Below are positions 1-11,201 of a DNA stretch of 64,000 nt, in pieces. Numbering within the stretch: position 1 is the first letter of the stretch; every line of letters begins with the position of its first letter. The translations under genes were made by a program, and so were the position numbers. The stretch is from NCBI GenBank assembly GCA_015227615.1, contig JAALGZ010000006.1:620001-684000 (forward strand), given 5' to 3'. The notes under the pieces are model-generated. The model was not told where the DNA came from. It did not search any database and worked only from the letters and a program-made list of their open reading frames with translations. The stretch is from Labyrinthula sp. Ha (taxonomy: Eukaryota; Sar; Bigyra; Labyrinthulida; Labyrinthulaceae).

Positions 1-607
1 TCCCAACCCACCCCTACAATTTCATTTGTACAGAAGAAACAACTTTCTACTCTGAGTTTGTTGCATATTACCCACACGCTTCAATGTGCCACATCATTAG
101 GTATTTAAGTAGGTTGTTATATGTTCACAGTTAAGAGGATAGCAACAAAAGAAAGATAAATATACACATTGGGCGGAGTGTGGTCACTATTCAAGTAATC
201 AAATGGCACTGCACAGACTTCATGAAAGAGTTATAGGTTACTCAATATTTTCTAAGCTTTCTCTCATACATACATTGGGCTTAAAATAATACCTTATTGT
301 AGTAGAAAGTTGGGTGACATCAAAATTTACTTCAGTATGAACCTCCAATCATCTTTCGTCTTCGCTGTATAATAGGATATCTTTTTTGTTCCATCTTAAA
401 ACACTTTATAATAACAGTTCATATTACTCGAGAAAAAACTGAGAACAAAAACACCTCAGCAACGAAATATTACACTTTAGACAATACTATTTGAGCGAAA
501 TATATATGACAAAATTAACTAACTGTGCCTATCAAGTATATTCTCATCAATCTTTATAAACTAGACAGCTTGAAGCTGTAGTTTTACATTCGAGTCAGTC
601 AAAGCGA
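1..607. other. AT-rich non-genic flank
   Basis: No coding region is supported here. The last ~60 bases hold out-of-frame sequence similar to the C-terminus of the second metalloprotease copy, so they are the former 3' end of the gene at 608-1863. Confidence 0.5.
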
Positions 608-1863
608 CTAAAGGTTTAATTTGAAGAACATCACCCGAAAGATCAAACTTTTTGTACTTTTTCCCCTCAACTTACTGTTACCAGATTGCTTCTCAAGAGT
701 AGGTAAAATATAATAGTCCGCAATAGTTGTATTCACCAAGTATCCAAGATCCCTTAAACTAGCTAGAGTAACTTTAGTCAATGGAGACTCTTCACCAGCT
801 TCAACATCAAATGCAAAGGTCATCAAGGCATTGTAAAAAGTATCAACATCTAAATGAGCATCAATACTTCCTTGACCTTCTAATTCAACTGCATTGAATG
901 CAACTTTACCATCTACTGTCACACCTTGAATAGGAACAAATTCTTCTTCTATATCGGTGAGCTCTTCAAATGCTTGGATACCTTGTTCTCCAATATATTT
1001 TGGTTGATTTGAATGAGTAACTCCAGTTACTAACCCCTCAGCATTAAATATAAACACAGGATCTTCAAGAAGGTTAGCTGTGGTTATTGCCTCTCCCTCA
1101 AAATCTAAAATAGATGTCCAAATAGATCCAAATCCAAGTACATGAAGCATTTCATGAAGAACGACGTCATTAAGCTTATTAAATTCAGATAAATCTGCTG
1201 TATCAGCACTATCAAATGTCATTTCACCAATCACAGGAAGCTCTGTATCAACATTAAATACACATGGTCCAGCCTATTTTTGAATAAAATAAAAAAAAAT
1301 ACTGCAGCAAGAGTTCCACCAGGTCCATCTTCTGGAGCAATTAGCACTCCAATAGTTAGACCAGAAAGATTTTCTCCTGCGGAAAACACAGTTATGGGAT
1401 TTGCTGTTTCAGTTCCACAAAAGTCCTCCAGTGTTAAATCTTCATCTGTAACACCTAGATCACTTACAGTATCACCAACTGCAGATGATAACCGGGAGGC
1501 AGCAGAAACAAATGCAACACAATCATCAAATGTAGGGCGTTCCGCGAAAACAATGGCGATGTAATCAGTACTGTTGACTCTAACTTTTCTATTCTCTTGG
1601 ATATTTTGACAAATTATTTCAACATATCCATTAATTTCTTCAAAAACATTATCATTAGAGTTGCTGTCACTACTTGAAGAAGAAGCAACAGTACCAGCAA
1701 CAATCCCAACGACAGTAGCCGCAACAACTAGGATACACGCTACAAGTCCTTTGTTGATACTCTTCTTAGGAACCTCTTTGTGCTCGACTGCTTTTATTTT
1801 GTCAACTTGAACTCCTTTCTTTTGCATAGTTGCTTCGTTGTTTGCTTTTGTTGTTTCAAGCAT
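608..1863 (-). CDS. Membrane-anchored leishmanolysin-like metalloprotease, copy 1
   Basis: Two exons, complement(1303..1863) and complement(608..1273), joined across a 29-nt GT-AG intron in phase 0, give about 408 residues. The N-terminus is short, charged and probably cytosolic, followed by one membrane segment at about residues 39-60 and then the ectodomain, which is a type II topology. The segment before the active site (DGPGGTLAAAGPC, then LPVIGEMTFDSAD) and the HEMLHVLGFGSIW motif (H227-H231) match a bacterial-type family related to peptidase M8. A distal His in SIDAHLD is the likely third zinc ligand, and LASLRDLGY closes the domain. Substrate is unknown. Compared with the copy at 9603-10855, a single-base deletion in an A-rich run near 646-650 shifts the frame, so the last ~20 residues are replaced; the older C-terminus is still legible in the other frame to about 568. 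The catalytic part is intact. The exon join is inferred; no transcript was seen. Confidence 0.82.
1274..1302 (-). other. 29-nt spliceosomal intron, metalloprotease copy 1
   Basis: On the minus strand it starts GTATTT and ends AATAG, is almost pure A/T, and its removal joins GGTLAA to AGPCVFNV in frame. The same position and sequence recur in copy 2 and the same position in copy 3. Confidence 0.85.
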
Positions 1864-4800
1864 TTTTTTATTTAGTATTTTTAATTAATATCATATTGAT
1901 TGAAGATATGGTAAACCTATATTGCTGAATTTAACAAGACTAGTTGTAAATCGCGGTTTTAGGGATTGATCGGGTATATTGTGAAAATTAACAACCACAC
2001 AAAAAGTTTATAAATTAATTATTATATTACACAAATAGTGATTGGGATATTTGAGAGCCTTGTACTCGTTTTCTTTTCTTTTTCAAGCATAGATATTTCA
2101 AAAACAGAAGGTATGAACACTTACAAAAGTAATAGACTAAAGAAAAAAACGTCACTCAAGTAAAGTAAAGGCTAAAGAAAGAAATTATGTAAGTAATGAA
2201 TAGTCTGACATGAATCTATATTGCTGGTAAATCTCTTGGCGTTATTCAGGAATCAAACAGGGTGACCCAAGACTGAGTACAGAGGACAAATACAAAGCTC
2301 AAATATAGAAAAAGAAGTTTCAAAGTAAACCACCCGTGAGACCTGTTTCCACGTTTTTTGCTTTATACAGAAGGTTTTTGTAGCAAAAAGAGTACATGTA
2401 AATAAACTGTTTAATAATTATTTTATTTGGTAACTGGGAAACGGCTCTATGGGGCAATTAGGGTTTGATAGTTTCATATTTCTCTGCGCAGTTCTTATGA
2501 TCAATGTGTATACTAAGCTTTTCCCTGATTACACGGATAAATTATTGTATTTCCATAACCTGAAATTTGCAAATGCAAGAATACTTTAACAAGCTGCAGC
2601 TTAGCTTGCTAAGCAAAAATAATATCAGGCAAGTTTTACATTTGCTTATCGAGTACTTTCCCTATTCACGTAACTACACTTTAAATCTTCTTCAAGTTCC
2701 TTTATGCACTTAGATTTCTAGAACTGCTTTAAAGTTATGGGAAATACGAAGCCTACAGTATACTGTACATTTACCTTCTTGATAATGTACTATTCTTCCT
2801 AATGAGTTGCTGATATCAAGATTTAGTTTTACTCTGCAGGGATAAGCATCGAGCAATATATGCAATTAGCATAACCAAAACGTAACTTCTGTTGTGCTGT
2901 TTGCTGTTTTATTCACTCGCCTTCAATGAATTGCCTAGCTTCAAAGAATCTTTTCTTGTTTTGCTGTCTCTATCGTTAACGCTTTCTCCAGAATAAACTC
3001 ATAGCTAAAGCATCTTACTAAGTTAACCTTAATCTACCTTAGTATCTATTTATTTTGAATAATTTATAATACAACACACAAGAAAAAATCAGTTTATTCT
3101 TTAGCATTAATAAAACATATCTTCTATTAATTCTCATGTGACCATTACCTTAGAACAAATTCTACGCTAATTCCAAGCAATCTAACTAGATACAAGTTAG
3201 ATTAGAGCATTAAAGAGATGGGCCCTACAATGATGACAGGCGTACGACTGTTGAAATCAAGAAGAACGATGAGCTCGTTATTGAATCCTATGTTCTTAGA
3301 CCAATGTGGTAGTTTTTCCTTGCACTAACCCAATCTCCAATATTGTTAGAGTTTTAAAATGTTGATGTTGGAAACTAGGGAAGAAATCAGATACCAGTTA
3401 AGGGTAATTCTAAGCAGAGTAACGCTACATACAGAAACTATTTTATTTAGGTTCCAGTTTATCACAACTGTTGAATGTCTTATTAGGAAGCGACTCTCAA
3501 GCTAAATTAGGGAAATATCACTGGTTTAAACCAAAATATAAGAATCAATAAGAATGAATTACGAGTAGTTTCTTCCGGGCGAGTGCAGTTAATTTATAGT
3601 ATGAATCTATAACTCTAATTCAAAGCAAATATGTTCGCAAGAACATCAGATACGAATAAAGAAATAAGTCAAGGACTTGATGTGAACTAACTTGATAGAG
3701 TTCTGATTTCTTTATTGTACTAGCATATTACATTTAATTTAATTTTAATATAATTGAAATCGAGTAATTGGTCAGCTGCGCTATTGGCTCTGTGCGAAAG
3801 GTTTTCAAATAACTACAGATAAACAATAAATGAAGAAAACTCGGTCTACCAGATCCATGTTATCAGCTCTTTATATTTATGGAAGCCGTCTACAAGGCAT
3901 TGTTAGTCATGAGTTCACTACAGAACCAGCTATAGACTTTCTAGTAGTTTACAATGGTCAGTTGCATTTCACAAGGAAGTAACAAACTTTATGTCAACGA
4001 ACTAGAGTGCTATGTACTATGCATACACATAGAGGTTGCTATGACAATGAAACGACAAATTTGGGCGACACACTTTGAATGATAGGGTAGAAAATGGTCG
4101 CAGCAGATAGTATTGAAACCTGCTAATTTTGTACAGCCCGAAATACTACTGTCGTGCTTAGTAATAGTCTCTTATTTGCAAGGGTTGCTTCTGCTCTCAG
4201 TAAGAATTTGATCTCCTTGAAGTCGTATTAAATGACACTGAACTTGTACACTTAATCTTAGAATTCACAAAAAAATATAAGACTGACTTCTAATGACAAT
4301 AATCCTGATAATTTATAGGAAGGTATTAGAGGGGTCTGCGTGCAGATTAGGGTCAGACTTTACTGAACATTGCTAAAATTGAACACAACAGAGGTGTCAC
4401 ATATAGTTTTCGAGTCTGTAAAACCCGTTTGAAAATGTTCCGCGAATATTTTCTAAACAACTTTATACAAAGTAGATGCTTCTTATGTAGCACTGCGTTG
4501 GGATTATTGAAGAGAGAATAACAATGGATAGTAATCAATATGTGATATAAACTTTATTCTTAAACAAGACTGCAAATATAGTTCAAAAAGGGATAGACAA
4601 TTTCTATCCATGCATGCACGTAACACGGTATGGATTGGTGTAATAGTGCATATTAAACACTCTGGCAAATGTTTAATCAAGATAATGAGTAAACTTCATA
4701 CTTAAAATCACTGTAGGTCAACGAGTTCTTCATCAAGTTTGATGATAGCTTTCCCTAAGCATTTTAAATATAGTGTAGTTTTTAAGTAAGTGGATGGAAT

Positions 4801-7800
4801 TAGATGTCAAAAGCATAAAGAAGCTTTCTCATATACAGCGATGCTTCTATATCGAGAGAGAAACATACTTTCTAAGACCGGACAGCCAAAGATCTACTAT
4901 AAAAATAATTGAAGTACCAAGAATGAATCAAGCCCAAATACCTTATGATATATAGACCTGTGTACGTTGAGGTGGACTGCAGAGGAAATTAGTTTACCTC
5001 TTGTTACCGGGCTTTTCATCTTTGTGTTTAATTCTTAGGAATATGGTCATATTTATAAAGAATGAGCTTTAATTGTTAATCTTCTTTGTCAGGAGACGAA
5101 CTGAGTGGAATAGTTTTGTATATCTTTATCTACTTTTTCTAGGTATTCTATGCCCTCTGATTATATGCAAGAAGACTAAAATATCTTGGTTTGGTTTATC
5201 AACTGGTTTCAGTTTATCAAGACTTTTAAATTCACCAAAAGTGAAGTAATTAATATTTGTACAATAGAAGGGTATTCTGGTAACCATATTGTGTGGGGGG
5301 GGCTAGTTGGATTCTACTTTCCTTTTGGCAATGATACTAGATGCAACGTCATTTCAGGCCTTTAATTTTGTTTCCGTTGGGATTCTTCTCTATATCTTTC
5401 GCTTACATTAACTCATTGATTGACCAATGGGGAAGAAGATTATAATTTTGAATTACATCATAGAATTATTTTCCATTTCCCATAAAGCTCTTGTACCTCT
5501 TTTTGTTAAGATTGTATCTAGGAACAAGGCTCAACTCAGTATATTTGAAATAAGACGTTTTTTAGATGAAAATTCAAATCTGAATCGAACCGGTTTGATA
5601 TCTCATCTAAATTTCACATATTTATAAAAAAATATATATATGTGACAATGGCTTATAAAATCTTAGATCATGCTACGTGTTAAATTCATCTTTCTCCTTG
5701 GTCATCAAATTTAAGAATATAAGTTTTCCAGTAATACATCAATCAAAATTGTCTATAGTATACGTGTATATGGAAAATTTATCCCAATCTACCCTAGAGT
5801 AAAAATTGTTAATACATGCTGAATCATATGTTGCTTATTAGAATAATTTCTGTTGCCTTTATCGTTAAATTTTCATATTTTTGGACCCTCTTCTAGTCAC
5901 TATGTTGTTTGAACCAGTAACATTAACTATTTATTTTATTTTTCTTTGAGAAGTATTGTCACATAACATAAAAAGATAGGTGGATTACAGTAGAATTATG
6001 AATGGGCAATGCAAATGGAAATTATCCTCTCTTCATAATGCTCAGAATAATATATACTGTCATGTAGTCTTCTAGAGTTTATTAACAGTCAAAGTTAACA
6101 CAAGCTTATTTTTTTTACTGGTATTGAATATGCGAAGCCATTCGATATGTAGCTAAGGAAAGTACCTCTGTTATAAACGTAGCACGTTAATAATTTTTAA
6201 TAGAGAGCAAAGAAAATTAACCCAGAGGTTCTAAACTCTTACAAAAAAAAATCCAAACGTTTACTAAATGTCGTGCTACTTGACTTCTATCACTAAGAGT
6301 AAATATGAGTTCTCGCATTACACCCCATAAACTTTACAGAAAATATTCTTAATTCAGCTAGATCGTTAATAGCACTTGATTATTAAGCCTAAGTATTATC
6401 CAACAAACCAAGGTATAGAAAAATAAACATTTATCTGTTGCGAAGAATTTATTGACCATTAAGCTGAAAATCTATTCTTATCTATATGTTCTTTCTCTTA
6501 GCTAAGAATCGCTGACTTCATTTAGAGTTACTTTCAAGTATAGAAACTGAGATGAAATAAAGTTTTTTCTCTTGAAAGTAAGTACTATAATCAATATTTT
6601 CTGACTTAAGTGTATCGGAATTTACAACGTATATTAAGAAACTCGAATAATAGTAACTGTCACAAGCGAAAATTCTCTTCCAAGAACTCCAGATCTGTAC
6701 AAGTGTTTCCTACAAGATGAAGGCTGAAATATCTTACATTGTTCAGCAGAAATGTGGTAGAACAAGGAAGTAAGAACAGATTCCAAATTGATTTTACAAT
6801 ATTCCTATTGGATTTTTGACTGGGATAACATATGTTTTACTGGGTGCCAACACCGGCGAATCTACAAAAACTCAAAATAGAAATATAAAAATAGAAAAGG
6901 GTAAACGAAAATATAGAGTAATTAATGTTATATCAATAGTGTAAATATCTGTGAGGGGTCACGAGAAAATATGAAATATTAATTAATAGTATAGCCATAT
7001 ATGGACATTTATGGTGGTATATCACAAAATTATGCCGCCTTGTGAATATTCCTGACAGAAGGCACACATGCATGAAGTGAAAAGCTTAAGTTTTTTTAGA
7101 AAAAAAAGATAAATATACGAAATTCCAAAATTCTCTACATATGAAAATTTCTATTATAAATATTTTTGCAAATTTAGAGTAAAGAAGACTTCGCTAGAAG
7201 AAATATCTTGGTTATTGGTTTATTTGCACCTAGATATGATACAGAACTTAAAATTGATAGCAACTATGGGTAATTGCTATCATAAAATAATATTATTAAA
7301 ATTCATTATTCTTAGCCCCAATAAATTATTTAAACATTGTACAAACACTTTCATGGCTGAAGAAATAACATAGAATGGACAAACGTTTCTTGCGCAGTAA
7401 TTTTAACTTCCACTTTAACTTGATTGGAGATGTAGAAATGGTTTTCAAAGAGCTAAATGACTCTAACTTTATTTGCGGTCATGTCCTCTCTCGCTCCAGA
7501 TTTGTCGTCTACTATTTAGTTTCGAGTGTTGCTCTGTTACTTGGGACTGTTCCCGTTATCTTAATGGAATTATACTGTTTTCATTTGAAGTGATCCGTGA
7601 TGTTAGCCACTACTCTGGTCTTTCCTTTGACTTTTTATTTTACACGCTTCTATTTAATTGCATCTCTGTGAATACTACAAATACATCCCCTCTGTCACTG
7701 GACTAAATGGATATAATGTAAAGTACAACTTTTTATCTTCCTTGGACAACTACTTGCCAGGTATAGATTTGCATATCAACCTAAAGTTATGGCAAAATAA

Positions 7801-9602
7801 CTTTTAATACTGTATTTGCGTCTATTGTAATAAACAAAGACCCTCTACTCGTTAAAAAATGATTTACACCATCAAAGAACTATAATTCATATATTTAACA
7901 TAGAACTCTGTTTTAGAGACTATAATATAAGATCTAGATATTGATATTAATCTTAAGAGGTAAAAAGTATGGTTTATTCTTAAGGAAACTATAAGCGCAT
8001 TCTTGTATATTTAAGAGACATAAATATCCCAACAAAAACTCATAAAAGAAGACCTAAATAAAAATTATTTAATAATTATATATCTATATAAAAATAATTC
8101 TCTTATTTCCCTTTCAATATTGAATAAAAGAGATGTTTCTGTTTGTTTCAACTGTATATAAAGCATTCTGATCCAAAGCATAGTGTATATAAGGTTATGA
8201 AGAAAGTGCAATTCTAGATTCTTAAGTTTTTCTAGATGAACGAAATTATTTTTTTATGTCTAATTTAAGATATTAGGTTCTTATTTAAGAATATTTATAA
8301 CAGTTTGTAATTGAAATTATTGAATCTGAACACGTTAAGGTACCGTTATACCTTTTTCTCAGGTATACTTATATATTAAATGAGCTGTAGTAACCCGGAA
8401 ATGCTGATTTATGCATAAATATTTCTTTTAGAAAAATGAAATCTATTTAAAGGTTTTAAATTATTCTTTCGCTGATGAGACTCAACTGATTGCTTGAAAT
8501 AGATAAATATAAGATATAGAGCAAATGCTACTTAGCATTGATATGTCTATTGATATGTGCTAGAGAAAACAAGGTTAAAATGCCTCAAGAAACTATCATC
8601 AATAGTTGCGTTATTTAGTTTACGGTTCTTAGATTAACATAATATATGTTTCGCTTCATTATTATGGTCTATTCAAAGTTGTGTCATGGATTTTTTCTAG
8701 AAGGCAGCATATTGACTATAATACCTAAAATCCACTCTGCACATTCCTAGCAAGAATCAAATATAACAAAACTTTCTTAATTGCATTTATCTGTTTACAA
8801 ATTCATAACAAAGAAAGAATATTTCAAGTATAATGAAGCCTGGATTAGTGAAAATGATGCTTACAGCTTTTATGTCATAGACCCTTCCTGAAATACAATT
8901 TGTTTGTTCTCATGTCAATTCCTTCTAAATATATATGTTTCTAACTGTGTTTCAGATAAGTGTCTTACCTCTTGCGATTACACTTCAGCAGCAAAAGTTA
9001 CAGTAATGCAATAATGAAACAGACTTGGCCTACATCCTGCCTGCAATAATAAACCATAGTTTGGAACACTAATATCAAATGTATGAGAAAAAGGTACTCA
9101 GAAGCCCCAAACTAGAGTATTACAATACCTGAAATTTCTTAAGCTAAATATCCTCGCATTAAAGTAATAAAGGTGATACTACTATTTCCAAAATTACAAG
9201 TCCACATGGAAGAACAAACAAGCGCATATAACAGTCTATCAGGTGTCAAGGCGATTGTTAGGAAAAAAAATGCAATTTTATTCTGGTAATATTCTTTTTG
9301 CAAGCTATTGAGGATTTAATATTCCAAAAATTTGTAATCCCGACAACAGGGAGACGGGAATTTAGCATGTTTTCCTGAAAAATTAAGTCCTTACTGTTTG
9401 TTGTAAATTTTTCCTGTATAGTATTCAATCCATATTATTTGACTTTATTTTACTTCCAACTGAAGAATATGTTTGTAAATAGTTAAAACTGAGCAAAGAA
9501 TCTCCTCAAATTTACTTTACCCTTTAGACATTACTATCTAGAATGAGTATATGAATAAGAAATCTATCTTTTCCTAAGAACTATACTATTACCTCCCTTA
9601 AT
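1864..9602. other. 7.7-kb AT-rich stretch without recognisable genes
   Basis: All reading frames are short and low in complexity, and none has a recognisable domain. The first ~100 bases next to the copy 1 start resemble the upstream region of copy 2. A G8 run lies at 5295-5302. No repeat ends or RNA genes were seen. Confidence 0.5.
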
Positions 9603-10855
9603 CTACTTGACAGGATGGAAATTAACTTTTCCATTTACATCTCTCGAAGCAAGAAAAGGATTAATTTGAAGAACATCACCCGAAAGATCAAAGTTTTTTG
9701 TGCTTTTCCCCCTCAACTTAGCAGCAGATTTTTTCTCAAGTGTAGGTAGAACATACTCATCAGCAACAGAAACATCAACTTCATAACCCAAATCCTTCAA
9801 ACTTGCTAAACTAACTTTTGTCAGTGGAGATTCTTTACCACCTTCTACATCAACAGCAAATGTCATCAGCGCATCTTGAAACGTATCTGTATCCAAATGA
9901 GAATCTATGCTTCCAATTCCTTCCTGTAGAAACGCATCAAACACTTGTTCTCCATCAACAGTTGTACCTTGAATAGGAACAAATTCTTCTTCTATACCGG
10001 TGAGCTCTTCAAATGCTTGGATACCTTGTTCTCCAATATATTTTGGTTGATTTGAAGGAGTAACTCCAGTTACTAACCCCTCAGCATTAAATATAAACAC
10101 AGGATCTTCAAGAAGGTTAGCTGTGGTTATTGCCTCTCCCTCAAAATCTAAAATAGGTGTCCAAATAGATCCAAATCCAAGTACATGAAGCATTTCATGA
10201 AGAACGACGTCATTAAGCTTATTAAATTCAGATAAATCTGCTGTATCAGCACTATCAAATGTCATTTCACCAATCACAGGAAGCTCTGTATCAACATTAA
10301 ATACACATGGTCCAGCCTATTTTTGAATAAAATAAAAAAAAATACTGCAGCAAGAGTTCCACCAGGTCCATCTTCTGGAGCAATTAGCACTCCAATAGTT
10401 AGACCAGAAAGATTTTCTCCTGCGGAAAACACAGTTATGGGATTTGCTGTTTCAGTTCCACAAAAGTCCTCCAGTGTTAAATCTTCATCTGTAACACCTA
10501 GATCACTTACAGTATCACCAACTGCAGATGATAACCGGGAGGCAGCAGAAACAAATGCAACACAATCATCAAATGTAGGGCGTTCCGCGAAAACAATGGC
10601 GATGTAATCAGTACTGTTGACTCTAACTTTTCTATTTTCTTGGATATTTTGACAAATTGTTTCAACATCTCCATTAAGTTCTCCAGATTCATTTTTACTG
10701 CTTGAACCACTAGAAATAGCAACTACTACAATCCCAATAACCGCAGCTGCGACAATAAGAAGACCAGCTACAAATCCAATATTCTTACTCTTCTTAGGAG
10801 CGTCTTCCAGTTGAACAACCTGAACTTCTTCTGGTTGTTTTTTTGTTGTTTCCAT
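9603..10855 (-). CDS. Membrane-anchored leishmanolysin-like metalloprotease, copy 2
   Basis: Exons complement(10346..10855) and complement(9603..10316) join over a 29-nt intron to give about 407 residues. Order: a charged cytosolic N-terminus of ~26 residues, a membrane segment at about 27-47, a short Ser/Asn-rich linker, an N-terminal ectodomain region, then the catalytic part with HEMLH at 210-214, a probable third zinc His in SIDSHLD, and the LASLKDLGYEV closing motif. Known members of the related M8 group are secreted or surface zinc endopeptidases. The C-terminus is longer than in copy 1 and appears to be the ancestral one, so this is the best-preserved copy. About 690 bp (9966-10661) are nearly identical to copy 1 whereas the flanking coding parts are clearly diverged, which suggests gene conversion. 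The start is the first ATG and lies just ahead of the membrane anchor. Confidence 0.85.
10317..10345 (-). other. 29-nt spliceosomal intron, metalloprotease copy 2
   Basis: Identical in sequence and position to the intron of copy 1 (starts GTATTT, ends ATAG). Without removal the frame ends shortly downstream. Confidence 0.85.
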
Positions 10856-10936
10856 TATTTTGTTTGCTTTTGAACTAGCCAGTGTTTTGTACTTTTAGGT
10901 ATGGCTCATTATTATTATTCTATTATGGGAGAAATA

Positions 10937-10951
10937 GTAAACCTAAATTGC
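10937..10951. promoter_or_regulatory. Shared upstream motif of the two metalloprotease copies
   Basis: The plus-strand string GTAAACCTAAATTGC lies about 80 bases upstream of the copy 2 start. A near-identical GTAAACCTATATTGC lies at 1910-1924, about 47 bases upstream of copy 1. Surrounding upstream sequence is more diverged. It may be a retained promoter element or just residual homology; no known factor site is recognised. Confidence 0.25.
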
Positions 10952-11178
10952 CCAAAATTTGTCCCCGTTAATTGTATTTCGCGGCTCTTAATACTTGGCA
11001 CTAGAAAAGTTAAGATTAAGAGTAATATAGTATCAATAGACGTGTACATATTAATTTACCCATATATTCAATTAGGTATATCCAGGGCCTTGTCCTTTAA
11101 TTACTCCTAGGCCCGGTTCAGAGGTTACAAAGATGCAAATATTTACAGTGTCCAGGAAATAAAAGCCACTTTCCTGAC
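10952..11178. other. Short spacer between metalloprotease copy 2 and hAT element A
   Basis: Nothing recognisable apart from the upstream region of copy 2. The last bases lead into the 8-bp target duplication of element A. Confidence 0.4.
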
Positions 11179-11201
11179 GTCACACGTAGGCGCGTTTATC
11201 G
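11179..11201 (+). repeat. Target duplication and left TIR of hAT A
   Basis: GTCACACG (11179-11186) is followed by the TIR TAGGCGCGTTTATCG (11187-11201), which pairs with the right end at 13 of 15 positions. Confidence 0.85.

Noticed and set aside
1280-1564. 94-codon plus-strand frame, repeated at 10323-10607
   Set aside because: It is the antisense shadow of the conserved metalloprotease exon; its duplication merely reflects the near-identical tract.
7375-7706. Two overlapping 72-77-codon frames
   Set aside because: Composition matches the AT-rich background, there is no domain, and such lengths are expected by chance.
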